Below, piece after piece: positions 1 to 7,860 of a stretch of 64,000 nucleotides of DNA (within the stretch, counting starts at the first letter, position 1; every line of letters begins with the position of its first letter). The stretch comes from Deltaproteobacteria bacterium. Its GTDB lineage: Bacteria; Myxococcota_A; Polyangia; Polyangiales; Ga0077539. The notes under the pieces were generated by a model. It saw only the letters and a program-made list of their open reading frames with translations, searched no databases and had not been told where the DNA came from. The stretch lies in assembly GCA_030694465.1 (NCBI GenBank), contig JAUXYJ010000068.1, positions 1-64,000 on the forward strand, in the 5' to 3' direction. The position numbers and the translations under genes were made by a program.

Positions 1-835
1 CGAACGCTTGGCCAAGCATCGCTTGGACAACATGTTTCCCACGGCTTTCGCTGTGAAAGAACCAGACCACCGAGCGAGTACGCGCCATCCAAATCCAGCC
101 CTTACTTCGCCCGATTCTGTGCGGCGTTTCGTCCATCCACACGTGGGTTGCTGCCCGAATGTGCTCGCGTACCTGATCGTTCAGGGGTGCTAAGACCTCC
201 GCGCTACGATGAATAATTTGCTGGATTCCTCCACGTGAAATGCGAATTCCCGAGCGCATTGCTTCGCGGCGAACCTGCGAGAGACTCAATCCCTCGGACT
301 TCTGCTCAACGATTCGCGCCATGAGTCGCGGCCCGATTTTGGCGTTGGGCCCCAGCTCGGGAGGCAGCGGAGCGATGACGCGCCGACGACATCCAGTGCA
401 TTCTCCCTGCGGTCGAACGTACGCCACCGCCTCCGTCGCTGGCTGTGGGCGCAGCTCCTCAACGACTTGTCGACGCGGTCGTGCTCTCAAGACGCGAACG
501 TGAAGATTGCAGCAGCTCGAAAGCTCTGGAGGCGTGAGAAAAACCTCGCGATCAATCCGTTGAGGCGCATGACGGCTGCTGCCTTTGTGCCCGGCTTTGC
601 GTCCAGGAGGCTTTGGCAAAGCGCGCTGCTCGTCCTTGGATTGCTGCGCCAATTTGCCGCCCCGACGCGTGCGGTGCCCGCGTTTCCAGCTGTCGATCAC
701 TTCGTCCCGCTGCTTGATCTTCTCCTGCAGCTTTTCGAGCTCGACTTCACGTTCGGCCAGCAGGCGCTCAAGCTCGGCAATGCGTTCCTCGGGGCTCACC
801 CGCGCGAGTGGAGCTCCTGACAATTCCCTTGGCAA
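1..835 (-). CDS. IS66-family transposase (TnpC-type), 3' part outside window
   Basis: The minus strand is open from 835 to the left edge (about 278 codons). It encodes a coiled-coil/leucine-zipper start (AELERLLAEREVELEKLQEK), a basic linker, a zinc-ribbon-like CTGCRRRV motif and the start of a DDE domain with WMDET near 133-131, the pattern of IS66 transposases. The C-terminal catalytic part lies outside the window. The start is unclear. The open frame begins after an in-frame TGA (838-836) and offers only TTG/GTG starts with poor ribosome sites. An ATG at 849 in a neighbouring frame encodes MHESDCQGNCQELHSR, which looks like the missing N-terminus, so a one-base frameshift near 799 is likely. 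Family call is firm; intactness is not. Confidence 0.8.
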   Translation of the reverse strand, partial: MPRELSGAPLARVSPEERIAELERLLAEREVELEKLQEKIKQRDEVIDSWKRGHRTRRGGKLAQQSKDEQRALPKPPGRKAGHKGSSRHAPQRIDREVFLTPPELSSCCNLHVRVLRARPRRQVVEELRPQPATEAVAYVRPQGECTGCRRRVIAPLPPELGPNAKIGPRLMARIVEQKSEGLSLSQVRREAMRSGIRISRGGIQQIIHRSAEVLAPLNDQVREHIRAATHVWMDETPHRIGRSKGWIWMARTRSVVWFFHSESRGKHVVQAMLGQAF

Positions 836-914
836 TCACTTTCGTGCATTGCGCTAAACAGTCACGTTGTCGAGCTTCTCTCGATTTGGTGGACACCTCC
901 CAAGAGGTATCCAT

Positions 915-1320
915 GCGTACCCGTCTTCGAAGATTCAACAGCAACTAAAGCGCGCGGGACTTTGAGTCTTGATCTACGAGCTCGTCCATCGGTGCGCTTT
1001 GTCCGAAAAACGAAGGGAGACCCAACCCATGCGGTTGCATCCAACGTGCTTGATCGCGATTTTACCTCAACAAAACCAGGACAATCGTGGGTGACAGACA
1101 TCTCTCCCCTCTGGACTAACGCAGGCTGGAGCGTTCTCGCTGTGGTCCTCGATGGGTACTTACGCGCGGTGGCTGGGGGGGGCTCTCGATGCGTCGATGC
1201 CCACTGCACTCCCCTTAAGAGCTCTCCAAAACGCGATGATCCGAATCCACGGCAAGGCACCAGCACTGCACCATTCTGATCGCGGCAGCCAGTACACAGG
1301 CAGCGACTCTCACGACCCTC
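915..1320 (+). pseudogene. IS3-family OrfB transposase fragment, frameshifted
   Basis: Three plus-strand pieces together resemble an IS3 OrfB. The first (from 915, YPSSKIQQQLKRAGL then TGA) matches the HTH_21 region. The second frame (about 962-1180) has NVLDRDF, then WVTDI with the first catalytic Asp, and AVVLDGY. After an eight-G run (1175-1182) the frame shifts and continues as ALQNAMIRIHGK and HHSDRGSQYTGSD, which holds the second catalytic Asp. The C-terminal Glu region is absent. Two frame changes and truncation make it a dead fragment. The minus-strand frame across it is a shadow. Confidence 0.8.
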
Positions 1321-1346
1321 GCGACCCGTGACCGTCGTTAGCGCGC

Positions 1347-2345
1347 TCACTCCAGGGGCGCGCGATCGGCTCGGACCTCGCTGGCGACGACCTCGTCCTC
1401 ACGCCTCGCCGAACCCGCTGTCTGCGCGGCGCCGAGACTCACTCGAACGCCAGTCTCGATCGGCGCTGCGCCGAACACAGCCTCGGGAGGGCCGCTCGAA
1501 GCCGTCGCCTGACCTTGCGGACTCTCCAGGGGCCGTTCGTCGATCTGCAAGACGCGAAGCTGCACGGGCCGCTCGGGCGTCCCCTCGATGCGAACCACCC
1601 GCGCCGCGCTACGCGCGTGGTGAACGGAGCTCGACTCATGGGCCACGTCCCACCGCGCGTGGCCCACGACTTCGACCCGAGCGCCCTCGGGGATGATCGT
1701 CTGATTGCCCGCTCGGACACCGCCGACGATCTCGAAATACTCGCACCGAACAATCGCGACGAGCCCCGACCCATCGTCGAGCACGAACTCTCCACCGCTG
1801 CTCCGTTCTTGAATCGTGGGGGAAGCATCGCCGCGCTCGCTCGAAATCACTCGCCTTTCGACGAACGCAAGCGACGTCGGCCCCTTCGACGGTATCGCCG
1901 GCAGAATGGTCTTCGTGCTTCCGACGATTCGAGTGACGACACCGTCGCCCGTCTCGGACGCTTTTCGGAGAGGCACGGCGCGCATCTTCGCGATTTCAGC
2001 GAGCGATCGCCGTGCGTCGACCGCGCCGAAATACGCCATGAGCGCGCCAAAGATGACCGCCAGCAACGCAAAGGGTCCGAGAAACACCCCGGCGGTGCCG
2101 AGCAGGTTGCTCCCCCAAGCGATGCTCGCCACGGTCGCCGCGAGGAAGAGCAACGACGCGACGATCGACCGCAACACTGTCGGCGGTGGCTCGCCATCCA
2201 TCCCTTGCGGTCGCTGCGACTGCGTGAGCTGCCACGGAGCGACTTTGCCTGCGTCCAGCATTGGCTCGTCGCAGCGCATACAAGACGACTGAAACGCCGA
2301 ACGCTCCCCACAGATTGGGCACACAAACCGCTCGGACTCGTCCAT
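1347..2345 (-). CDS. Zinc-ribbon, two-TM membrane protein with GIDE-like domain
   Basis: 332 residues. The N-terminus has a CPIC...CMRC pair (residues 9-25) expected to bind zinc as a ribbon. Two hydrophobic helices follow at about 56-78 and 83-108. The soluble region from about 150 to 250 (FVERRVISSERG, then FVLDDGSGLVAIV) resembles the GIDE/BAM domain best known from the mitochondrial E3 ligase MUL1, also found in bacteria in unknown roles. The last 80 residues are Ala/Pro/Glu-rich and likely disordered. It is not in an obvious operon; the IS3 fragment ends close to its 3' end. An enzymatic function should not be assumed, as no RING finger is present. Confidence 0.6.
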   Translation of the reverse strand: MDESERFVCPICGERSAFQSSCMRCDEPMLDAGKVAPWQLTQSQRPQGMDGEPPPTVLRSIVASLLFLAATVASIAWGSNLLGTAGVFLGPFALLAVIFGALMAYFGAVDARRSLAEIAKMRAVPLRKASETGDGVVTRIVGSTKTILPAIPSKGPTSLAFVERRVISSERGDASPTIQERSSGGEFVLDDGSGLVAIVRCEYFEIVGGVRAGNQTIIPEGARVEVVGHARWDVAHESSSVHHARSAARVVRIEGTPERPVQLRVLQIDERPLESPQGQATASSGPPEAVFGAAPIETGVRVSLGAAQTAGSARREDEVVASEVRADRAPLE

Positions 2346-2766
2346 GGCTCCGTCTTCCCCCCGCGTCGCTCGTCGCGGAGTTTACCGCTGCGCGCTCACC
2401 GCGACCAAAGATCTCGGAGCGTAGCAGCTGTCTTGATCGTCAAGTCCGACGAGCCAGAAAATCGGAGGCTGCCCGTCGCTCAGACAACATACCTCTCTGC
2501 TCGCTCCATGGACGGTCACGCACTCGGCTTTGCTCGCCGTGCTCGCAACGCTGCGCGGCTCCGTGTTCCTCGCGCGTTTTCATCCACTGTGCCGAGACGC
2601 GATCGACCCAACAACTGCACCGTGCGTTCTCCTGTGTTTTCACAGGCGATACTGTGTTGGCGAGCGCGCCTGAACCGCAGCGGCTCGGTGCGTCCCGGAC
2701 GCCGCGCTGCCGCGGGTCCCAAAAGCCGCGTGCGTCAGCCCCGCTTCATGCGAAACTATTCAAGAC
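2346..2766. other. Gene-poor 421-bp interval
   Basis: No convincing gene on either strand. The interval holds copy A of the 70-nt repeat at 2591-2660 and presumably the promoters of the two divergent flanking genes. Short open frames here are GC-driven and share no family features. Confidence 0.5.
2591..2660 (+). repeat. 70-nt dispersed repeat, copy A
   Basis: Matches 4338-4407 over exactly 70 nt without gaps, with 37 of the last 44 positions identical and the middle-left part divergent. It contains a perfect hairpin, CCTGTG-TTTT-CACAGG (2631-2646), nested in an outer inverted repeat CCAACA (2608-2613) / TGTTGG (2655-2660). It ends 106 bp before the next plus-strand gene. Confidence 0.7.
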
Positions 2767-3537
2767 ATGTCCGACCGTCTCCGCGCCGCCTACGACACGA
2801 TCAAGGTGCGCGCGCGAGCTCGGGCAGGCCTCCCCGGTGACATAGCCCAGCGCGTGCTTGAGCACCACGCCATCTACCAAGACTCGAAGGGCAACCACGC
2901 CTTCCCCTTGGTCGCGCTCCACGGGGCGCTCTGGGGCTACAAGTTCTTCGAGACGACCGGCAAGCTCGGCGAGCTGATCTCCTACCGGTACTTTCTCGAC
3001 GCCGACGAGAAGGCCTTGCGCCTCGGCATGCTGAACGGCTTCGCCGAGGGCTTCAAGGCCGTCAACCGCGAGGTGTTCGTCGACACGTACACGAACTGGT
3101 ATTTCACCCGCGAGCACGGGCGAGAACCCGGCGCCGACGCGCTCGTGAACCCCACGCTCCTCGAGGCGCTGAACGAGGCCCACGCGGCGCGCGCGGCGGG
3201 CGTGGAGCTCAACGACGCGCGCAAGCGTCACATCTTCGCGCAGGCGCTCCAATTCGAGCAGGAGATCACTGTGGCCCCGGGCATCGCCCGCGAGCTCGCG
3301 AAATTCGACTGCCCCATCCTGCGGGCGCTCTGCATGAAGCCGCTCGTGCGATTCGCGTACTTTCCGTTCTGGCGCACCTTCGCGTTTGGCGATTTCTCAA
3401 ACAAGGACGAGCGCATCGAGCGGGCGCTCGAGTCGTTCGATCTCGCCGCCGACCAGGGCTGGGTGGCCGTGCTCGCGTCGATGCGCGACTACGGCGTGCT
3501 GCCGGACCTGTTCTTCGAGTCGGCCACCGAGAGCTAA
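2767..3537 (+). CDS. Conserved-looking hypothetical protein, soluble
   Basis: 256 residues from ATG 2767. I do not recognise the family. It has no signal peptide or membrane helix and is rich in aromatic and charged residues (YKFFETTGKLGELISYRYF, YTNWYFTREHG, FAYFPFWRTFAFGDF), with a balanced composition and strong third-position GC as in real genes here. The content looks alpha-helical. It stands alone between the zone of repeat A and the panE-like pseudogene. It may be chromosomal or cargo of the decayed element; the sequence does not decide. Confidence 0.6.
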   Translation: MSDRLRAAYDTIKVRARARAGLPGDIAQRVLEHHAIYQDSKGNHAFPLVALHGALWGYKFFETTGKLGELISYRYFLDADEKALRLGMLNGFAEGFKAVNREVFVDTYTNWYFTREHGREPGADALVNPTLLEALNEAHAARAAGVELNDARKRHIFAQALQFEQEITVAPGIARELAKFDCPILRALCMKPLVRFAYFPFWRTFAFGDFSNKDERIERALESFDLAADQGWVAVLASMRDYGVLPDLFFESATES

Positions 3538-3547
3538 GGGTTCGTCG

Positions 3548-4013
3548 TCAGCGGAGCCGCCTAGAGGCGCGCGCTCGCGAGCGACGAACAACGGTGTTTG
3601 CCTCGCCGACGCACGCAGCGATGAGTCGTCGATCGTCCCGGTCCGCGCGCATCGCTTGCATGGGAACGCCGGCGAGCGCGATGATGGCGTTGTTGAGGTT
3701 GACCAGGATTTTTTCTCACTGAATGGGCGCGAGGTCGCCTCGGCGCGCGAGCGTTTCTACTGCCTTGGCAGTGTCGGTGCTCTTCACCGTCACGATCACG
3801 ACGTCGCACTCGGACAGCGCCACGGGGTCGGTCCGCACTTCCATCGCGACCCTGCGATCGTAGCCTTTGAAATCCGTGAGCCTCGCGCCTCCCGCACGCG
3901 CGATCTCGTCTGCGACCGAAGCGCGACCCACTAGCCCGATGCGCGCCGTGCGCAGCGAGCCTTCCGCCCACGTACGCACCGATGGCGCCCGCGCCGAAGA
4001 TTGCAATGTTCAT
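3548..4013 (-). pseudogene. 2-dehydropantoate 2-reductase (PanE/ApbA)-like pseudogene
   Basis: From ATG 4013 the frame reads MNIAIFGAGAIGAYVGGRLA, a Rossmann GxGxxG motif typical of ketopantoate reductases. It then shifts frame to LRTARIGLVGRASVADEI and CDVVIVTVKSTDTAKAV, still the NADP-binding domain. An in-frame TGA at 3718-3716 is followed in the same frame by KILVNLNNAIIALAGVPMQA and RRLIAACVGEA, matching the C-terminal helical domain, then stop at 3548. About 150 residues of the middle are missing. One frameshift, one stop and an internal deletion mean no functional product. Confidence 0.8.
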
Positions 4014-4465
4014 CGCGCACGAGAGCATTCAATGCGGTGCACGTGATCGACGCGGCGTACGTGCGCATGGCGTGCCCCCCCATGTGCGCTGCAGCGGTGG
4101 GGGCACGCGAAACACACACATCCCCAAGCCGCGCGTCGTCGCGCTCTTTAGGGTCCGTCGCACCGCAGCGTGGCGATGCGTGCAACACCGTAACGAGAGC
4201 GTCGGTCGCATTGTTGCACCAACATCCACGACGCGCTGTCCGAAGTGGGATAGGACCTCCCTCCGTCGGTCGGTGAACGCGTGAGCCGACGGCGGCGCGA
4301 TTGCCCGTTGCCTCACCGCGCTCGACGGCCCGATGCTGCCGAGACGTGAGCGCCCACCGTGCAGCACCGTGCGTTCGCCGCTATTTTCACTAGAGATACT
4401 GTGTTGGGGTGGGGCGCGCGGCCCAGCTCGCCCTCCACCCACAATTGCCCCGAAAGAACGAGACC
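4014..4465. other. Gene-poor 452-bp interval
   Basis: No supported gene. The right part holds repeat copy B (4338-4407) and the leader of the OmpA-like lipoprotein gene. Frames on both strands are open only because of high GC and lack family motifs. Confidence 0.5.
4338..4407 (+). repeat. 70-nt dispersed repeat, copy B
   Basis: Ungapped partner of 2591-2660. Shared blocks are GCCGAGACG, GCACCGTGCGTTC, TTTTCAC and GATACTGTGTTGG. The perfect inner hairpin of copy A is replaced by a weaker CTA/TAG pair, and the outer stem by CGCCCACC / GGTGGGGCG just beyond the unit. It ends 58 bp before ATG 4466. Confidence 0.7.
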
Positions 4466-4960
4466 ATGTCCTACGCATCCATTTTCAAAGTCACCATTGC
4501 GACCCTCGCTGTATGCGCAGCGGCGTGCGGCGCGAGCCCTCGGGCGCTGTGGGCGCCCAACACCGTGGGGTCCTTCGGGACGCTGATGTTTGCGCGGGGA
4601 CACATCACGCTCTCGCAACAGATTCAGTTTGCGACCAACAGCGACCAGATCGAGACGGCGAGGTCCGAGACGGTGCTCCGCGACCTCGGGACGCTGCTCC
4701 GCGATAACCCACAAATTCGCAGAGTGCGTATCGAAGGGCACACGGATTTGCGCGGCGACGCGTCGGCCAACCGTGACCTGTCCAACCGTCGCGCGCTCTC
4801 CGTGGCGAACCACCTGCGCAGCCAGGGCGCGACCAGCGTGCTGTTCGAGCCAGTGGGCAACGGGGCGTCGCAGCCCCTGTGCCGCGAAGACAACGACGGG
4901 TGTCACGACCGCAACCGTCGCGTAGAGTTTACCGTGACAGATCCCGCTCCGGGACAGTGA
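4466..4960 (+). CDS. OmpA/Pal-type peptidoglycan-binding lipoprotein
   Basis: 164 residues. ATG 4466 is chosen because it directly opens a signal peptide (MSYASIFKVTIATLAVCAAAC) ending in a weak lipobox. An OmpA C-terminal domain fills the rest: ITLSQQIQFATNSDQI, then IEGHTDLRGDASANRDLSNR with the conserved Gly-His-Thr-Asp and Asn/Arg positions that bind diaminopimelate in peptidoglycan, and DRNRRVEF at the end. Expected in the outer-membrane inner leaflet or periplasm, tethering the envelope. A single gene, preceded by repeat copy B. A Cys pair near the C-terminus (LCREDNDGCHD) may form a disulfide. Confidence 0.8.
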   Translation: MSYASIFKVTIATLAVCAAACGASPRALWAPNTVGSFGTLMFARGHITLSQQIQFATNSDQIETARSETVLRDLGTLLRDNPQIRRVRIEGHTDLRGDASANRDLSNRRALSVANHLRSQGATSVLFEPVGNGASQPLCREDNDGCHDRNRRVEFTVTDPAPGQ

Positions 4961-4982
4961 GCGCAAGGAGGTGCGTGAGGCC

Positions 4983-5492
4983 TCAGGAGATCCCGACAGC
5001 GATCGCGCGATGATCTGACGCGAACGCGACGCGCTCGAGAGGGTGATTCGCACGAGCAGCGCCGCCTTGCGGGGACAAAACAAACAACTCGCGCTTGTCC
5101 TTAAAAATCACAGCGCAAATGCCTTGATCGCTCGTCCAGAGGGTCCGCTCATCGGGCGTAGACGTCGCTTCTTCTTCGTCGGTAGCGTCGGTAGCGTCGA
5201 TGGCGTCGATGGCGTCGGTGGCGAAGCGTCCTGCTTCGGCGCCCGAGCAAATGTCCCGCGCGCGGGCGAAGCGATGGTCGTCATCGTCGACGCGCTTCCA
5301 CAGCAATCCGCCGCCGAACTGCGGGTCGTCTTCGACGACGCGAAACAACGCGTCGAGCGTCGCGTAATCGACGAAGCGCGCGGCTCTCGCGGGGCGCGCG
5401 GGAAACGCGAGGCTGACCGTGCGCACGAGGCTCCCGTCTCGCACGAGCAGCTTCGGGACGCGCGGGGAGTCGCTCTGCGCGTCGCTCGCCAA
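4983..5492 (-). CDS. Hypothetical ORF, possibly a remnant
   Basis: 169 residues from a TTG start at 5492; the frame stays open further upstream (FFLASDAQS), so the start is uncertain. It has propeller-like short strands (LLVRDGSLVRTVSLAF, TLWTSDQGICAVIF, LFVLSPQGG) and an Asp-Ala-Ile/Thr repeat encoded by the 9-bp tandem array at 5178-5222. No clear ribosome site or family match. It could be the C-terminal remnant of a longer gene in this decayed zone, or spurious. Confidence 0.35.
   Translation of the reverse strand: MASDAQSDSPRVPKLLVRDGSLVRTVSLAFPARPARAARFVDYATLDALFRVVEDDPQFGGGLLWKRVDDDDHRFARARDICSGAEAGRFATDAIDAIDATDATDEEEATSTPDERTLWTSDQGICAVIFKDKRELFVLSPQGGAARANHPLERVAFASDHRAIAVGIS
5178..5222. 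repeat. Tandem 9-bp repeat, five units
   Basis: Five back-to-back copies of GTCGRTRGC (GTCGGTAGC x2, GTCGATGGC x2, GTCGGTGGC). On the minus strand it encodes DAIDAIDATDATD inside the hypothetical ORF. Confidence 0.85.
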
Positions 5493-5521
5493 GAAAAATG
5501 CGTCGGCCTGCGCTGAGGCGG

Positions 5522-5794
5522 CCCAAGCGCGGCGTGTCGCTATCCCCCGAGACCGCGGCCGTACTCAAGGCGCACTGACGCCTGCGCGGCGAGCTCGTGT
5601 TCTGTCGCGACGACGGGAGCCACCTCTCGAAGGTGTTGACGAAATGGCCGCTGTGATCAGCGTGCAAGCGCGCCGCGCTCGAGCGCATTGGATGGCACGT
5701 CCGGCGTCACACCTTCGCGTCTCACCTCCTCGTGCGGGGCGTCGGGGGAGAAAAGCAAACGCCGAGGTTTTTAGGCCACGGCGTGTACTTTTAG
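5522..5794 (+). pseudogene. Tyrosine recombinase (phage-type integrase) C-terminal remnant
   Basis: One plus-strand frame, broken by TGA at 5576-5578 and TGA at 5654-5656, reads GVSLSPETAAVLKAH, RLRGELVFCRDDGSHLSK, then HVRRHTFASHLLVRGV and FLGHG. HxxRHTFASHL and LGH are the box II Arg/His signature of XerC/D-like integrases. The frame ends at a TAG (5792-5794), before the place of the catalytic Tyr and 2 bp from the ssrA 3' end. It is therefore inactive and truncated at what looks like an attachment-site boundary. Confidence 0.8.
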
Positions 5795-5796
5795 GG

Positions 5797-6155
5797 GGTG
5801 GAGGCGCCGGGAGTCGAACCCGGGTCCGCAGGTGATCAAGTGCAGCTTCTACGCGATGTAGTTTGTCTTTTAATTCACCCAGAAACTCGCCGACAAACAG
5901 GCTTTTTTCTGAGTTATCTCGCCTTTATCTTTCGCGCGACTCGGAGAGCGGTCGCCGCGCGGCAACCTGTTCAATTGCGCCCCCTAGGAGAGTACAGGCA
6001 GACTCGCCTAGAGAACGTCTCACCGGCTTTTCAGGCGGCGAGAGCGAGAGCGTTATCGTTCGCTTCTCTGATTTGCTCGTATTTTAGCGCCGTTACGAGC
6101 ACCAGCGATCGCGCCACTGAACCTTCACTACCCACGTCGAAACCGTATCGCCCCC
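5797..6155 (-). ncRNA. ssrA: tmRNA (ssrA)
   Basis: The RNA begins GGGGGCGATACGGTTTCGAC (6155 downward) and ends in a T-arm and acceptor CGCCTCC plus A (discriminator at 5799). The 7-bp acceptor pairs with a G3.U wobble, the alanine identity element for AlaRS. CC follows but the terminal A is not encoded. The tag reading frame is at 6063-6031: Ala-Asn-Asp-Asn-Ala-Leu-Ala-Leu-Ala-Ala then TGA, a typical ALAA degradation tag. About 359 nt, the usual size. It rescues stalled ribosomes by trans-translation and is divergent from prfC, another termination factor. The 3' end borders an integrase remnant. Confidence 0.95.
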
Positions 6156-6175
6156 ATTGGCGAAACGCGCCGCGG

Positions 6176-6203
6176 AGGATAAGCACCCTGCCTCCCGCGT
6201 CAA
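6176..6203 (-). promoter_or_regulatory. Probable sigma-70 promoter of ssrA
   Basis: On the minus strand TTGACG (6203-6198) and TATCCT (6181-6176) are separated by 16 bp, placing transcription start about 12-15 nt before the mature tmRNA 5' end. Confidence 0.55.
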
Positions 6204-6243
6204 CCATTGAGTCACATTACCCACCCGGGATTCTCTCTTCGCT

Positions 6244-7857
6244 ATGTCCGACACTTTCCTCGCACACGCCCCGCGGCGCACATTTGCAATCATTTCGCAT
6301 CCCGATGCGGGCAAGACCACCCTCACCGAGAAGCTCTTGCTCTACGGCGGAGCCATCCATCTCGCGGGCGCGGTCAAGTCCAACAAAGCCCGCCGCGCCG
6401 CCACCAGCGACTGGATGGAAATCGAAAAACAGCGCGGAATCTCAGTCACTTCGTCGGTGATGCAGTTCGTCTACGCCGGCACACGGTTTAACCTCTTGGA
6501 CACCCCTGGGCACCAAGACTTTAGCGAAGACACCTACCGCACGCTCACCGCCGCAGACTGCGCCGTGATGCTCATCGACGCCGCCAAAGGCGTCGAGACG
6601 CAGACCCGCAAGCTCTTTCAGGTGTGCCGCATGCGCAACACGCCGATCGTCACGTTTATCAACAAGCTCGATCGGCCGAGCCAAGACCCCTTTGATCTCA
6701 TGACCGAGATCGAGAACTTACTGGGAATTCGCTGTGTTCCCATCACCTGGCCCATTGGCTCGGGCGAAGACTTCAAGGGCGTCTATGACCGCTTGACCCG
6801 CAAAGTGCACCTCTTTCGCGTGCAATCCAAAGGCTCAAGCGTCGCCGAAGTCGACGTCACCGACGCCAAAGATCCCTCCCTCGAGGCCATCTTGGGCGAG
6901 CGCCAGTGGCTCCAACTGCAAGAAGACATTGACCTGCTGGACGCGGCCGGCGACGGCTTTGACCTCGAGAGCTTTCGCAGCGGCGAGTTCATTTCGCCAG
7001 TGTTTTTCGGCAGCGCGATGAACAACTTCGGCGTCGGAAACTTTCTCGATCACTTCATCGAGATGTGCCCGCCCCCAGGCCCGCGCGCGACGGACACGGG
7101 CACCATCGAGACCTCGGACAAAGAGTTCACGGCGTTTGTCTTTAAGATCCAAGCCAACATGGACCGCGCACATCGCGACCGCATCGCGTTCTTGCGCGTG
7201 TGTTCGGGTCGCTACGAGGGCGGTATGCGCGTCTATCACGTGCGCCTCGGCAAAGAGATGCGGCTCTCGAGACCCACACAGTTCATGGCCCAAGAGCGCA
7301 GCGCCGTCGAAGAAGCTTACCCCGGAGATATCCTGGGCGTCTTCGACCCGGGCACGCTGCGAATCGGCGACACGCTCACCATGGGATCTTCGCGCATGTT
7401 CGAAGGTGTCCCGAGGTTTTCTCCCGAGCACTTCGCACGCCTGCGCGTCAAAGATCCGATGCGACGCAAGCAGTTCATCACGGGCCTCAGCGAGCTCGTC
7501 GAAGAGGGCACCGTGCAGGCGTTTGCTGTCAAGGGCAGTGAGAAAGACCCGATCCTCGGCGTCGTCGGCGCGCTGCAGTTCGAGGTCCTGATGTACCGCA
7601 TGGAGCACGAATACAACGCCCCGTGCGACCTCGAATCCCTTCCCTTTACTCACGCCCGCTGGGTCACCGGCGACGACGCCTCGCCCGAGGCTCTCGAGCG
7701 CGCCCGCTACGGCACCTGCGTGTACGACAGCGACGGGCAGCCCGTGGCGCTCTTTCGCAGCGAGTGGGAGCTCGGGAGCGCCCAGCGCGATTACCCCAAG
7801 TGGACCTTTCATCCCGCGGCGCCGCTGATCAAGGCCACCCTCAGCGGTCGCAAATAG
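6244..7857 (+). CDS. prfC: Peptide chain release factor 3
   Basis: 537 residues, normal RF3 length. The GTPase domain shows G1 SHPDAGKTTL near residue 18, switch I RGISVTSSVMQF, G3 DTPGHQDF and G4 NKLD, followed by the RF3 domains II/III (ending WELGSAQRDYPKW). Class-II release factor that uses GTP to eject RF1/RF2 from the ribosome after peptide release. ATG 6244 starts the conserved N-terminus (FLAHAPRRTFAII). Monocistronic, divergent from ssrA 88 bp away. Confidence 0.97.
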   Translation: MSDTFLAHAPRRTFAIISHPDAGKTTLTEKLLLYGGAIHLAGAVKSNKARRAATSDWMEIEKQRGISVTSSVMQFVYAGTRFNLLDTPGHQDFSEDTYRTLTAADCAVMLIDAAKGVETQTRKLFQVCRMRNTPIVTFINKLDRPSQDPFDLMTEIENLLGIRCVPITWPIGSGEDFKGVYDRLTRKVHLFRVQSKGSSVAEVDVTDAKDPSLEAILGERQWLQLQEDIDLLDAAGDGFDLESFRSGEFISPVFFGSAMNNFGVGNFLDHFIEMCPPPGPRATDTGTIETSDKEFTAFVFKIQANMDRAHRDRIAFLRVCSGRYEGGMRVYHVRLGKEMRLSRPTQFMAQERSAVEEAYPGDILGVFDPGTLRIGDTLTMGSSRMFEGVPRFSPEHFARLRVKDPMRRKQFITGLSELVEEGTVQAFAVKGSEKDPILGVVGALQFEVLMYRMEHEYNAPCDLESLPFTHARWVTGDDASPEALERARYGTCVYDSDGQPVALFRSEWELGSAQRDYPKWTFHPAAPLIKATLSGRK

Positions 7858-7860
7858 CGC

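Noticed and set aside
862..1350. 162-codon minus-strand frame
   Set aside because: Shadow of the IS3 OrfB fragment, which has clear transposase motifs on the plus strand.
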